A stretch of DNA of 64,000 bases from Jannaschia helgolandensis (GTDB lineage: Bacteria; Pseudomonadota; Alphaproteobacteria; Rhodobacterales; Rhodobacteraceae), in NCBI RefSeq assembly GCF_900109285.1, contig NZ_FNZQ01000001.1, positions 1,331,001 to 1,395,000 of the forward strand, written 5' to 3'. The position numbers and the translations under genes were made by a program. Below, one piece after another: positions 46,847-54,967 of this stretch. Each line of letters starts with the position of its first letter. The first letter of the stretch is position 1. The notes under the pieces were generated by a model. That model searched no databases, had not been told where the DNA came from, and was given only the letters and a program-made list of their open reading frames with translations.

Positions 46847-47334
46847 CGCATCGCCCGTTCCTGCGCTGGCCTGACGCGCGTTTGACAAAGCCTGCGCGGC
46901 CGGTGGATGCGGTAACGGACGAAACCCGCGCGATCTGGAACGAGATGATCGCCGCCATGCGTGCGATGCCGGGCGTCGGACTTGCCGCGCCGCAGCTTGG
47001 CATTCCGCAGCGCCTTGCGGTGGTGGACGCGGATGACGGGTTTGGCGTCACGCGTCTGGCCAACCCGCGCATCCTTCATGCCAGCGGGGACCTGCGCGAA
47101 CACGACGAAGCATCGCCTAACCTTCCTGGGGTATCGGCCAAGGTGAAGCGTCCGCGCGCCGTGACGGTTGCCTATCTGGACGAGACTGGGACGGCGCGGG
47201 AGCAGGATTTTGTTCTGCTGCGCGCAACGTCTGTGCAGCATCAGATCGATCATCTGGACGGCAAGCTGTATTTTCACCGTCTGTCGAAACTCAAGCGGGA
47301 CATGCTTCTGCGAAAGGCGTCGAAATGCGCGTAA
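46843..47334 (+). CDS. Peptide deformylase-like protein 3, catalytic residues changed
   Basis: 163 residues of the deformylase fold. Motif 1 is normal ([10 protein letters not shown], 44-53). Motif 2 reads EASPNLP instead of EGCLSIP, with serine at the metal-cysteine position (residue 91). Motif 3 reads HQIDH (133-137), with glutamine instead of the catalytic glutamate. Two of four critical residues are changed, so deformylase activity is improbable; a regulatory or ribosome-binding role is possible. It overlaps fmt by ten bases and keeps an open frame, so it appears to be under selection. Confidence 0.88.
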   Translation: MTHRPFLRWPDARLTKPARPVDAVTDETRAIWNEMIAAMRAMPGVGLAAPQLGIPQRLAVVDADDGFGVTRLANPRILHASGDLREHDEASPNLPGVSAKVKRPRAVTVAYLDETGTAREQDFVLLRATSVQHQIDHLDGKLYFHRLSKLKRDMLLRKASKCA

Positions 47335-48251
47335 TCTTCATGGGCACGCCCGATTTTTCGGTGCCGGTACTGGACGCACTGGTGGAGGCGGAACATGAGA
47401 TCGCCGCAGTCTATTCGCAACCGCCGCGTCCGGCAGGTCGGGGCAAGAAAGACCGTCCATCGCCAGTGCAGAGGCGGGCCGAGGCGCTGGGCTTCGAAGT
47501 CCGCACGCCGAAATCGCTTAAAGACGAAGCCGCGCAGGCGGAGTTCGCAGCCTTTCAGGCCGATATCGCCGTGGTCGTGGCATACGGTTTGATCCTGCCG
47601 CAAAACGTCCTCGACGCCCCGGCAAAGGGTTGCATCAATGTCCATGCATCCCTGTTGCCGCGATGGCGCGGGGCAGCTCCGATCCACCGCGCGGTTATGG
47701 CGGGCGACGACCGGACAGGTGTCTGCATCATGCAGATGGAGGCAGGGCTGGATACCGGGCCAGTCCTGCTGCGCGAGGGCACGGATATCGCCCCGACCGA
47801 CACCACGGGCGACCTGCACGACCGTCTGTCGGCGATGGGCGCGCGGCTGGCAGTGCAGGTTGTTGCGCAGGTGGACCGCCTGTCGCCCGTGGCGCAACCC
47901 AGGGAGGGCGTGACCTATGCCGCCAAGATCGACAAGGCCGAGGCGCGCGCCGATCCGGCCTGGGACGCCCAAACACTTGTGCGGCATATAAATGGTCTGT
48001 CGCCCGTTCCAGGTGCCTGGGTCGAGCATGGCGGCACAAGACTAAAGTTGTTGCGCGGTCGGGTGGCCGATGAGCTTGATGAGGTAGATGTCGAACCGGG
48101 AACGCTTCTCGATATGCCGGGCCTGATCGTTGCCGCCGGGCAGGGGGCGGTTGAGTTATTGCAGGTTCAGCCTGCGGGCAGGGGGCCGGTCTCCGGCACC
48201 GCATTCCGCAATGGCGCACGACTCAAGCCCGGTGACACCCTGATGGACTGA
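47325..48251 (+). CDS. fmt: Methionyl-tRNA formyltransferase
   Basis: Formylates initiator Met-tRNA using 10-formyl-tetrahydrofolate. 308 residues with the formyltransferase motif [18 protein letters not shown], which holds the catalytic histidine region, [19 protein letters not shown] at the start, the catalytic DTG in [10 protein letters not shown] and a C-terminal OB-like domain. It overlaps the third deformylase-like gene, so all four are one operon. Confidence 0.96.
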   Translation: MRVIFMGTPDFSVPVLDALVEAEHEIAAVYSQPPRPAGRGKKDRPSPVQRRAEALGFEVRTPKSLKDEAAQAEFAAFQADIAVVVAYGLILPQNVLDAPAKGCINVHASLLPRWRGAAPIHRAVMAGDDRTGVCIMQMEAGLDTGPVLLREGTDIAPTDTTGDLHDRLSAMGARLAVQVVAQVDRLSPVAQPREGVTYAAKIDKAEARADPAWDAQTLVRHINGLSPVPGAWVEHGGTRLKLLRGRVADELDEVDVEPGTLLDMPGLIVAAGQGAVELLQVQPAGRGPVSGTAFRNGARLKPGDTLMD

Positions 48252-48339
48252 CAGGGTTTCCCGCAGCTTCATCGTCGGTTTGTGCTGACCCGACAATTCG
48301 GCCACTAAGGGGGCATTCTCTGCATAGGTGCTCCCTTCC

Positions 48340-48576
48340 ATGTTTCTTACCCTGTTCGGAACGGTCGTGATCGCGGGCATCGTCGGCTATGCATCCGAGC
48401 GGATGGCGTTCACCCACAATGGCTATCTGCAAAGCATCATCATCTGCATCGGCGGGGCCTTTCTGTTCTATTTCGTCAGCATCATGTTCGGCTTCGGTTT
48501 CAGGGCGCAGGGACTGAACGCGATCATGGCGTCGGTCGGAGCGCTCGTCATCGTTCCGACGCATTGGCGGCGCTAG
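48340..48576 (+). CDS. Small membrane protein, GlsB/YeaQ-like
   Basis: A 78-residue protein with three hydrophobic segments: about 2-20 (MFLTLFGTVVIAGIVGYAS), 30-50 and 58-74. The pattern with a central LQSIIICIGGAFLFYF resembles the GlsB/YeaQ/YmgE transglycosylase-associated family. The function of the family is unclear; some members respond to envelope stress. The ATG at 48340 is preferred over a GTG four codons upstream. Confidence 0.65.
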   Translation: MFLTLFGTVVIAGIVGYASERMAFTHNGYLQSIIICIGGAFLFYFVSIMFGFGFRAQGLNAIMASVGALVIVPTHWRR

Positions 48577-48822
48577 CCGGACGACAGGTGTTGAATACAT
48601 AACATACCGTTGGATCTGGCAGGCGCGCGCGACATTCCCTCGGTGCCGTATCGATCAACGGGCATGAAGTCGCCTGTCGTGGGCATGAGGTCAAACTCCT
48701 GCGTCAGGACGATAGCAGATGCATTTCGCACTCGACTGACAGGTTGCTGGCGATTCATCGGCTATTAGGACTATTCGCCCATGCCCCTTGTGACAGGACC
48801 CGTACGGGACCCACTGCGAGGG

Positions 48823-49425
48823 ATGAAAATGCATTTGACGTCAATCAAGGGAAGATGATCCTGCTGGCGGTTTTTGTGTCGGTCGTCTGGGCATCGCTGG
48901 TGACACTGAGTTATCGCGTCGGCAAGTTTCTCATCTTGTTCGGACCTGTCGGCGTACTGTCACTTCTTGTGATCTCCGGTCTTCTGGGCCGGTCCATCGG
49001 AAACGCTGTAGCAAGGATGACCGAAGTCATGTCGCGATTGTCCGATGGGCGAACGGATATCGTGATTCCCTTCACCGCACGTCGGGATGAATAGGGCGAG
49101 ATGGCCATCGCAATGCAGGTCTTTCGGCGCAATGCCGAGGCGCAACGGGAACACGAGGCGCTCAAGGCCCGCAACGCCGAGACGAAGGCCGCCCGTGCCG
49201 AAGAAAGCCGGGCCCGCGCCGAGGCGGAGAGCGAGCGAGGCGGCGCGCGCAGGAGAGGCCGGCCGCGGCTTCGCCGTCGTCGCATCGGAGGGGCGCGCTT
49301 TCGCCGGGCGGGCGTCTCAGGCGGCACAGGATATCGGTACGTTGATTTCCGAAAGTTCGGCCCAGATCGGAACCGGTACGGCGCTGGTCACCCGCGCAGG
49401 CATGATATTTCGTTTCAGGATGTAG
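48823..49425 (+). pseudogene. Decayed methyl-accepting chemotaxis protein
   Basis: Chemoreceptor pieces occur in order but in different frames. MKMHLTSIKG (from 48823) shifts frame to KMILLAVFVSVVWASLV, a first membrane helix; a second helix follows directly, so the periplasmic sensor domain is missing. A HAMP region with DIVIPFTARRDE meets a TAG at 49092-49094 where isoleucine is expected, then continues with GEMAIAMQVFRRNAEA. After a further deletion and frameshift comes GEAGRGFAVVASEGRAFAGR followed by ASQAAQDIGTLISESSAQIG, the methylation/signalling helix. At least two frameshifts, one stop and two deletions make it non-functional. Confidence 0.88.
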
Positions 49426-49650
49426 ACCTTCCTTTAAAACTGTTGACCCGCCGCGGGATACGACACGTTTGACGTAAACATTGACGGGTATCCGGACCGA
49501 TGTTTTCAAATCCGGTTCACAAGAACGTCTTCCCCGCCTGGACCGGTCCATTTCGACCTGCAAAGGAACGCTTGGACTCCATCTGGCAATGGTTGGGGGT
49601 GGACGCGGGACAGGGGGCCGCCTAACTCATGCCACGAGAGGATGGCCGTG
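49426..49650. other. Spacer between the chemoreceptor remnant and ispH
   Basis: The rest of the decayed signalling domain may extend into this part. A 41-codon frame, ATG at 49500 to TAA at 49623-49625, is open but has no recognisable family, and I do not call it as a gene. A GAGAGG at 49636-49641 is the ribosome-binding site of ispH. Confidence 0.35.
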
Positions 49651-50601
49651 ATGAACAAACCCCCGCTGACCCTTTTTCTGGCCGCACCGCGCGGCTTTTG
49701 CGCGGGCGTGGATCGTGCCATCAAGATCGTGGAGATCGCACTGGAAAAATGGGGTGCGCCGGTTTTTGTGCGCCATGAAATTGTTCATAACCGCTACGTT
49801 GTCGACAGCCTGCGGGACAAGGGCGCCGTTTTCGTCGAGGACCTGGATGAATGCCCGCCCGACCGCCCCGTGATCTTCAGTGCGCATGGCGTACCCAAGG
49901 CAGTGCCCGCGGCGGCGGCTGCGCGTCAGATGGTGTTCGTCGACGCCACCTGTCCTTTGGTCAGCAAGGTTCATATAGAAGCCGCCCGCCATCATGAGGC
50001 GGGTTTGCAGATGATTATGATTGGCCACGCCGGTCACCCGGAAACCGTCGGTACGATGGGGCAGTTGCCCGAGGGCGCGGTCCTGCTGGTTGAGACGGCC
50101 GATGACGTGACGACGTTAGAGCCGCATGATCCCGAGAAGCTGGCATTCATCACGCAGACAACTTTGTCAGTCGATGATACCGCCGCCGTGGTCGCCGCGC
50201 TCAAGGCGCGTTTCCCGGCAATCGTCGGACCGCACAAGGAAGATATCTGCTACGCCACCACCAACCGCCAAGAGGCGGTCAAGGCCATGGCTCCCGATTG
50301 CGACGCGATTCTGGTGGTCGGAGCGCCGAATTCGTCGAACTCTCGCAGGTTGGTCGAAGTTGGGGCAAAAGCAGGATGTGCCTATGCCCAACTGGTGCAG
50401 CGGGCGACGGATATCGACTGGCGCGCGCTGGACGGCATCCGTTCGATAGGGATCACGGCTGGCGCGAGTGCGCCAGAAGTTCTGATCGACGAAGTCGTCG
50501 ACGCGTTTCGGGCTCGCTATGATGTGACGGTCGAATCGGTCGTAACCGCCGAGGAGCATGTGGAGTTCAAGGTCCCGCGCATTCTGCGCGAACGGGCCTG
50601 A
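49651..50601 (+). CDS. ispH: 4-hydroxy-3-methylbut-2-enyl diphosphate reductase
   Basis: Last step of the MEP isoprenoid pathway, with a [4Fe-4S] cluster. 316 residues from the ATG at 49651. The three cluster cysteines are in [26 protein letters not shown] and GCAYAQLV-near PNSSNSRRL; the latter SSNSRRL also holds the substrate-binding serines and asparagine. [11 protein letters not shown] carries the catalytic region. The ATG at 49642 would leave only one base after GAGAGG, so the start at 49651 is preferred. Confidence 0.95.
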   Translation: MNKPPLTLFLAAPRGFCAGVDRAIKIVEIALEKWGAPVFVRHEIVHNRYVVDSLRDKGAVFVEDLDECPPDRPVIFSAHGVPKAVPAAAAARQMVFVDATCPLVSKVHIEAARHHEAGLQMIMIGHAGHPETVGTMGQLPEGAVLLVETADDVTTLEPHDPEKLAFITQTTLSVDDTAAVVAALKARFPAIVGPHKEDICYATTNRQEAVKAMAPDCDAILVVGAPNSSNSRRLVEVGAKAGCAYAQLVQRATDIDWRALDGIRSIGITAGASAPEVLIDEVVDAFRARYDVTVESVVTAEEHVEFKVPRILRERA

Positions 50602-50822
50602 GGATCGGCGCTTGCAGGCAACGCCGTCGCGATCCAGCTTGTATTCGTCCCACCCCCCGACGCGAAACGGACCACGCACCTGATATGGTCCGACTCCAGA
50701 GCCGCCCGCGCAATCGACATGGCTGAAGTCTGCCGGAACGCAGACTCCGATAGCTGCTGTGACAGGATTGCGCCCCCGCTGGAACGACAGCAGCAGCAGA
50801 AGAGCGACCGCGAGTTGGGGGC
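50602..50822 (-). pseudogene. Remnant of a small Excalibur-domain protein
   Basis: On the minus strand the frame contains VRPQLAVALLLLLSF, a hydrophobic leader, and then HVDCAGGSGVGPYQVRGPFR and VGGWDEYKLDRDGVAC. This is the Excalibur pattern, but the calcium loop is two residues short of the usual DxDxDGxxC. No ATG or GTG is placed for the leader, and the frame has no stop and would run deep into ispH on the other strand. It is probably a decayed gene. Confidence 0.55.
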
Positions 50823-51009
50823 GGACCAGCGCAGTGGGTTCGTGGTAAAAATCCGACCTCGTTAATATTCGTTAACGAAGTGATACCAAATCTTATCTCG
50901 ACAATCGGTGCGGGAGCAAAAACGCTTTGTCGTTCGCGCATCGCCATGTTTGTGGCCGTTACCCACAGCTGTCCATGCCCTTGCTGGCGCGTGTCCGGCA
51001 CGCGTAAAT

Positions 51010-51600
51010 GGGTCAGGGTGGCCAAATGGTTACCGTGCAGTTGCTTTTACAGCCCTGATCATCGTCATCGCCCCAGAAACCGGCGTCGTCTGCATACTGG
51101 CACCAAGACCGGGCAGCGGGTGCCTCTCCAGATTGGCGGCGGCAGGATGCACTCTGGGTATTGTTCTGGCGCTTGCCACCGCGGCTTTGGGTTTAGGCGC
51201 GCTGGACGTGCGCCCAGCGGACCGCAGATCCGATCCGTTGCTGCGCGTGGCGTGGCGTGGGGTTCTGATCAATGTTCTGAATCCCAGGTTGTCGATCTTC
51301 TTTCTGGCATTTTGCCGCCTTTCCTGTCCGGCGATGCCAGCCAAGCCACAGTCGAGATGGCAACGTTCGGAGGCGGTTTCATGGCGATGACGTTTACAGT
51401 CTTTGCCATCTACGGCCTGTTCGCCGGGGCATTGCGTGTCCGATTGCTGTAAGCGATCGCGCGATGGCTTGGCTGAATCGCAGCTTCGGCGGTCTTGACG
51501 GGCATGGCGGGACGATTGGCATAGGAGCGCACCTGACTGACCGGATTGAATGCAACGCGCATTATCAGCGGCATGCCCAGAGCGCGTGGAAAATCTGAGC
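51010..51600 (+). pseudogene. Decayed LysE/RhtB family amino-acid exporter
   Basis: Segments of a LysE-type translocator lie in two frames. FTALIIVIAPETGVVCILAP, GCTLGIVLALATAALGLGAL and VLINVLNPRLSIFFLAF read in one frame. After about 51315 the homology continues in another with ILPPFLSGDASQATVEMATF and FMAMTFTVFAIYGLFAGALR, then stops. A later piece, RAMAWLNRSFGG, matches the usual C-terminus in a third frame. The central loop is shortened. The gene is not functional as read. Confidence 0.8.
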
Positions 51601-51682
51601 TGCGCCGATCCGCCCTGATATGCGGCCTAGCGCGCACAAGTTTCCGGTTCCCCGCCGCGCTCGCACGTGGCATCTGCAGCGC

Positions 51683-52138
51683 ATGTTCGACGCTCGCATC
51701 CCGACATCCGCCCTTCTGCTCGGTTTAGCCGGTCTTTTGCCATTCATCTGGGGACAGGTGACCATCATCTCCGACCCGGCGGCAGCGTTAACGATGGAAT
51801 GGCTGGGTCCGCGCTTCATCGGGCCATATGTCGGTCTGTTCTATGGCTCGGTCATCCTGTCGTTCATGTCCGGCGTGCTATGGGGATTTGCCACACAGGC
51901 CGAAGGGCGGGTCGCGGCGACAGGATATGCCTTGTCCACGCTGCCCGCGCTCTGGGCGTTTTTCATGACCGGGGGCGGGCCGACCAGCGCGGCCATTGCA
52001 TTGGTCGCGGGATACATCGGCCTGCTGGGCCTGGACTGGCTGTTCTGGCAACAGGGATTGGCCCCGGCATGGTGGATGAAATTAAGGCTGATCCTGACGG
52101 CAGGCGTTGTTGCCAGCCTTTTACCGATCGCGTTCTGA
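51683..52138 (+). CDS. DUF3429 membrane protein
   Basis: A 151-residue inner-membrane protein of the DUF3429 family. Five hydrophobic stretches are visible, beginning with [16 protein letters not shown], followed by [20 protein letters not shown], the central motif of the family. Function unknown. The start at 51683 was chosen to begin shortly before the first helix. It precedes rnhA by ten bases, so the two may be co-transcribed. Confidence 0.83.
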   Translation: MFDARIPTSALLLGLAGLLPFIWGQVTIISDPAAALTMEWLGPRFIGPYVGLFYGSVILSFMSGVLWGFATQAEGRVAATGYALSTLPALWAFFMTGGGPTSAAIALVAGYIGLLGLDWLFWQQGLAPAWWMKLRLILTAGVVASLLPIAF

Positions 52139-52148
52139 GAGAGGTTCG

Positions 52149-52604
52149 ATGGATTTGACGGCTTATACCGATGGTGCCTGTAGTGGAAATCCGGGGCCCG
52201 GCGGCTGGGGCGCGCTTCTCGTTGCGTCCGAAGACGGGGCGGTGTTGCGCGAGCGGGAGTTGAAGGGCGGCGCGGCCGACACCACCAACAACCGAATGGA
52301 ATTGCTGGCCGCGATCCATGCGCTGGAAGCGTTGGAGCGGCCATCGACGCTGACTCTTGTTACCGACTCGGCCTATGTGAAGGGCGGAATCACAGTCTGG
52401 ATGCATGGTTGGAAGAAGAACGGCTGGAAGACATCGACCCGCAAGCCGGTCAAGAACGAGGACCTGTGGAAGCGTCTGGACACCGCACAGGCGCGTCACA
52501 AGGTGATCTGGAAGTGGGTCAAGGGCCACGCCGGCCATCCCGAGAACGAAAAGGCGGACGAATTGGCACGGGCCGGTATGGCACCGTTCAAGGACAAACG
52601 GTGA
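52149..52604 (+). CDS. rnhA: Ribonuclease HI
   Basis: Degrades the RNA strand of RNA-DNA hybrids. 151 residues with the catalytic DEDD set: the aspartate in [19 protein letters not shown], the glutamate in [13 protein letters not shown], the aspartate in [12 protein letters not shown] and the late [24 protein letters not shown] precedes the ATG. It follows DUF3429 and precedes the TRIC-like gene. Confidence 0.97.
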   Translation: MDLTAYTDGACSGNPGPGGWGALLVASEDGAVLRERELKGGAADTTNNRMELLAAIHALEALERPSTLTLVTDSAYVKGGITVWMHGWKKNGWKTSTRKPVKNEDLWKRLDTAQARHKVIWKWVKGHAGHPENEKADELARAGMAPFKDKR

Positions 52605-52608
52605 CGGC

Positions 52609-53232
52609 ATGACAGTGACGACCGCGCTTGACCTGGCATCCGTGCTGGTGTTCGCGATAACAGGCGCACTGGTCGCCGCGCGGTCGCAACTGGACCCGGT
52701 GGGTTTTATCTTCATCGCTTGCCTGACGGCAGTGGGCGGCGGCACGGTCCGCGATGTGCTTCTGGGGCGCGACCCGGTGTTCTGGGTCGGAAACCCGACG
52801 CCGCTGGCTGTCGCGGGCAGTGCGGCAATTCTGGTATTTTTCACGCATCATCTGCTGGCGTCACGGATGGCGTGGATCATCTGGCTGGATGCAGTAGCCC
52901 TGTCAATTGCAGTGGCAGCCGGAGTCGGCGTGGCCTACGGACTGGGTCAGCCGATCTGGGCGCAGGTTGTCATGGGTGTCGTGACGGGATGCATGGGCGG
53001 GCTGTTGCGGGACGTGGTCTGCAACGAAGTGCCGCTGGTTCTGAAACAGGGTGAACTCTATGTCACTGCGGCCCTGGCGGGGGGCGGTGCAGCCGTAGTG
53101 ACGCGGGAGGGCGGCGGCGCGGGGCTGCTGCCGCTGGCGGCCTGCATCGCGGTGACATTCCTGCTGAGGGCCGGAGCGATCCGTTATGGGTGGAGTTTGC
53201 CATCGTTCCGCCCGCGTCCGCCTAGAGCATGA
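52609..53232 (+). CDS. Trimeric intracellular cation channel family (UPF0126) membrane protein
   Basis: A 207-residue membrane protein made of two similar halves of three helices each. LVFAITGALVAARSQLDPVG and GGGTVRDVLLGRDPVFWVG in the first half correspond to VMGVVTGCMGGLLRDVVCNE in the second. The conserved glycine- and GGxxRD-containing loops are typical of the family, whose eukaryotic relatives are potassium channels; bacterial members are presumed cation channels. It starts four bases after rnhA. Confidence 0.88.
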   Translation: MTVTTALDLASVLVFAITGALVAARSQLDPVGFIFIACLTAVGGGTVRDVLLGRDPVFWVGNPTPLAVAGSAAILVFFTHHLLASRMAWIIWLDAVALSIAVAAGVGVAYGLGQPIWAQVVMGVVTGCMGGLLRDVVCNEVPLVLKQGELYVTAALAGGGAAVVTREGGGAGLLPLAACIAVTFLLRAGAIRYGWSLPSFRPRPPRA

Positions 53233-53273
53233 TACCAAGCTGAAAACGTCCTAGCGTATGACTTTGCAACGAC

Positions 53274-53843
53274 CTACCTGGCGGCGACAGCAGCCGGCTC
53301 GGCTTCGCGGGTTTCCCGCGGTGGGCGTCCAATGACGTCTCGCAGATCTTCCAATTCGATGAAATTGTCGGCCTGACGGCGAAGATCATCTGCAATCATC
53401 GGAGGCTGGCTTCGCATGGTAGAGCAGACCGACACACGGACGCCCTTGCGCTGCAGCGCTTCGACCAGAGGTCGGAAATCGCCATCCCCCGAGAACAAAA
53501 CAATGTGATCGACGTGGTCCGCGGCCTCCAGCGCATCGACGGCCAGTTCGATGTCCATGTTGCCCTTGATCTTGCGCCGACCCTGACTGTCAGTGAATTC
53601 CTTGGCGGGCTTCGTGATCATATTGAAGCCGTTGTATTGCAGCCAGTCGACCAACGGGCGGATCGGCGAGTATTCGTCGTTCTCAAGCAGGGCCGTATAA
53701 TAACAGGCGCGTAACAGCTTGCCACGTCGAACAAATTCCTGGCGTAGCAGCTTGTAGTCTATATCGAATGAAAGCGCCTTCGCTGCCGCATACAAATTCG
53801 AGCCATCGATGAAGAGCGCCAATCGCTCGTCCCGGTAAAACAT
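53274..53843 (-). CDS. NYN domain (LabA/DUF88) protein
   Basis: A 189-residue protein with a PIN-like NYN nuclease fold. The acidic residues expected for metal binding are in LALFIDGSNLYAAA, in KGNMDIELAVDALEAA and in HIVLFSGDGDFRPLVEAL. RNA is the probable substrate. The C-terminal tail (RPPRETREAEPAAVAAR) is low-complexity and probably disordered. GAGGATC precedes the start, and the gene is divergent from folK. Confidence 0.9.
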   Translation of the reverse strand: MFYRDERLALFIDGSNLYAAAKALSFDIDYKLLRQEFVRRGKLLRACYYTALLENDEYSPIRPLVDWLQYNGFNMITKPAKEFTDSQGRRKIKGNMDIELAVDALEAADHVDHIVLFSGDGDFRPLVEALQRKGVRVSVCSTMRSQPPMIADDLRRQADNFIELEDLRDVIGRPPRETREAEPAAVAAR

Positions 53844-53952
53844 TTCAGATCCTCATAGAGAACGTCTGGACCCGATCAGCGATGAGTGAAATCGTCAGGT
53901 ACAGCTTCTCTCTGTAATTTCCTACATATAGTTGTTGCCAGATGCAGCAACA

Positions 53953-54552
53953 ATGTTTGGTCATCCGGTGACATTATGTCTAATCGCGCTCGGTGCCAAT
54001 TCCGGCGTCAGTTTCGCCGCAAACGCGCGGGGTCTTGCCAAGGCGGCCCGACAATTGCCCGGCCGAATAGGCGCGATTTCGCGGATTTATCGAACGCCTG
54101 CATGGCCACCGGGGGCGGGTCCGGATTTCGCAAATGCCGTTGCCTTGCTGCACTGCACGATGGCGCCGAATATCCTGTTGGACCGGTTGCATGGCATCGA
54201 GGCGCGCCATGGGCGGGTGCGCGAGCGTCGTTGGGTCGCGCGGACGCTGGACCTCGATCTTCTTGACTGGCACGGCACGGTGCGCCCGGATGTGCCGACC
54301 GTGCGACATTGGATGACGTTGCCCCCAGCCGTTCAGGCCAGCATCGCGCCGGACCAATTGATCCTGCCACACCCGCGCCTTCAGGACCGGGCTTTCGTGT
54401 TGATCCCGCTGTGCGACGTGGCTCCGGACTGGCGGCATCCGCTGACCGGACGGACGGCGCGGGCAATGCTGATGGCCCTGTCGGGGGCAGAGCGTGGACA
54501 AATCACCGCGATTGGACCCGTGCACGGGGTTGTCAATATAAAACGTCGGTAA
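53953..54552 (+). CDS. folK: 2-amino-4-hydroxy-6-hydroxymethyldihydropteridine pyrophosphokinase
   Basis: Transfers pyrophosphate from ATP in folate synthesis. 199 residues from the ATG at 53953. IALGANSG at the start, SRIYRTPAWPP, DFANAVALLHC and the ATP-binding RRWVARTLDLDLLDW are the family motifs, along with LPHPRLQDRAFVLIPL. There is no strong ribosome-binding site; an upstream TTG (53932) or downstream GTG (53968) are alternatives. The 3' end contains the putative promoter of rpoZ. Confidence 0.93.
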   Translation: MFGHPVTLCLIALGANSGVSFAANARGLAKAARQLPGRIGAISRIYRTPAWPPGAGPDFANAVALLHCTMAPNILLDRLHGIEARHGRVRERRWVARTLDLDLLDWHGTVRPDVPTVRHWMTLPPAVQASIAPDQLILPHPRLQDRAFVLIPLCDVAPDWRHPLTGRTARAMLMALSGAERGQITAIGPVHGVVNIKRR

Positions 54553-54558
54553 TAGATA
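54530..54558 (+). promoter_or_regulatory. Candidate rpoZ promoter inside the end of folK
   Basis: TTGTCA (54530-54535), a 17-base spacer and TAGATA (54553-54558). The downstream region to the ATG at 54592 contains AGAGGTG as ribosome-binding site. Confidence 0.45.
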
Positions 54559-54591
54559 CGCCTTTCCGACCCCCCTGACAGAGGTGCGCCC

Positions 54592-54945
54592 ATGGCCCGC
54601 GTGACAGTCGAAGATTGCGTCGACAAGGTTCCCAACCGGTTTGAACTGGTGATGTTGGCCGCCCATCGGGCGCGCGAAATCGCCACCGGCAGCCCGGTGA
54701 CCGTGGACCGGGACAACGATAAGAACCCCGTTGTCGCCCTGCGCGAGATCGCGGAGGAAACGCAGCGGGCCGATGACCTGCGTGAGCGTCTGATCGAATC
54801 GAACCAGACGCAGATCGAGGTTGACGAGCCGGAAGAGGACTCGATGGCCCTGCTGATGGGTGTCGAAAAGGACATGCCTGCCCAGGACGATATGTCCGAG
54901 GAAAAACTGCTGCGCGCGCTGATGGAGGCGCAAGGCCAGCCCTGA
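54592..54945 (+). CDS. rpoZ: RNA polymerase omega subunit
   Basis: A 117-residue assembly factor of RNA polymerase. [20 protein letters not shown] is the typical N-terminus, followed by [13 protein letters not shown] and [14 protein letters not shown]. The C-terminal acidic extension ([20 protein letters not shown]) is longer than in E. coli, as usual in Alphaproteobacteria. Next to the (p)ppGpp synthetase gene, as in many proteobacteria. Confidence 0.96.
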   Translation: MARVTVEDCVDKVPNRFELVMLAAHRAREIATGSPVTVDRDNDKNPVVALREIAEETQRADDLRERLIESNQTQIEVDEPEEDSMALLMGVEKDMPAQDDMSEEKLLRALMEAQGQP

Positions 54946-54967
54946 CACAAGCGGAGGCCTGCGCGAG

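Noticed and set aside
49500-49625. 41-codon frame just before ispH
   Set aside because: No family, no ribosome-binding site seen, and it sits at the end of a decayed chemoreceptor gene.
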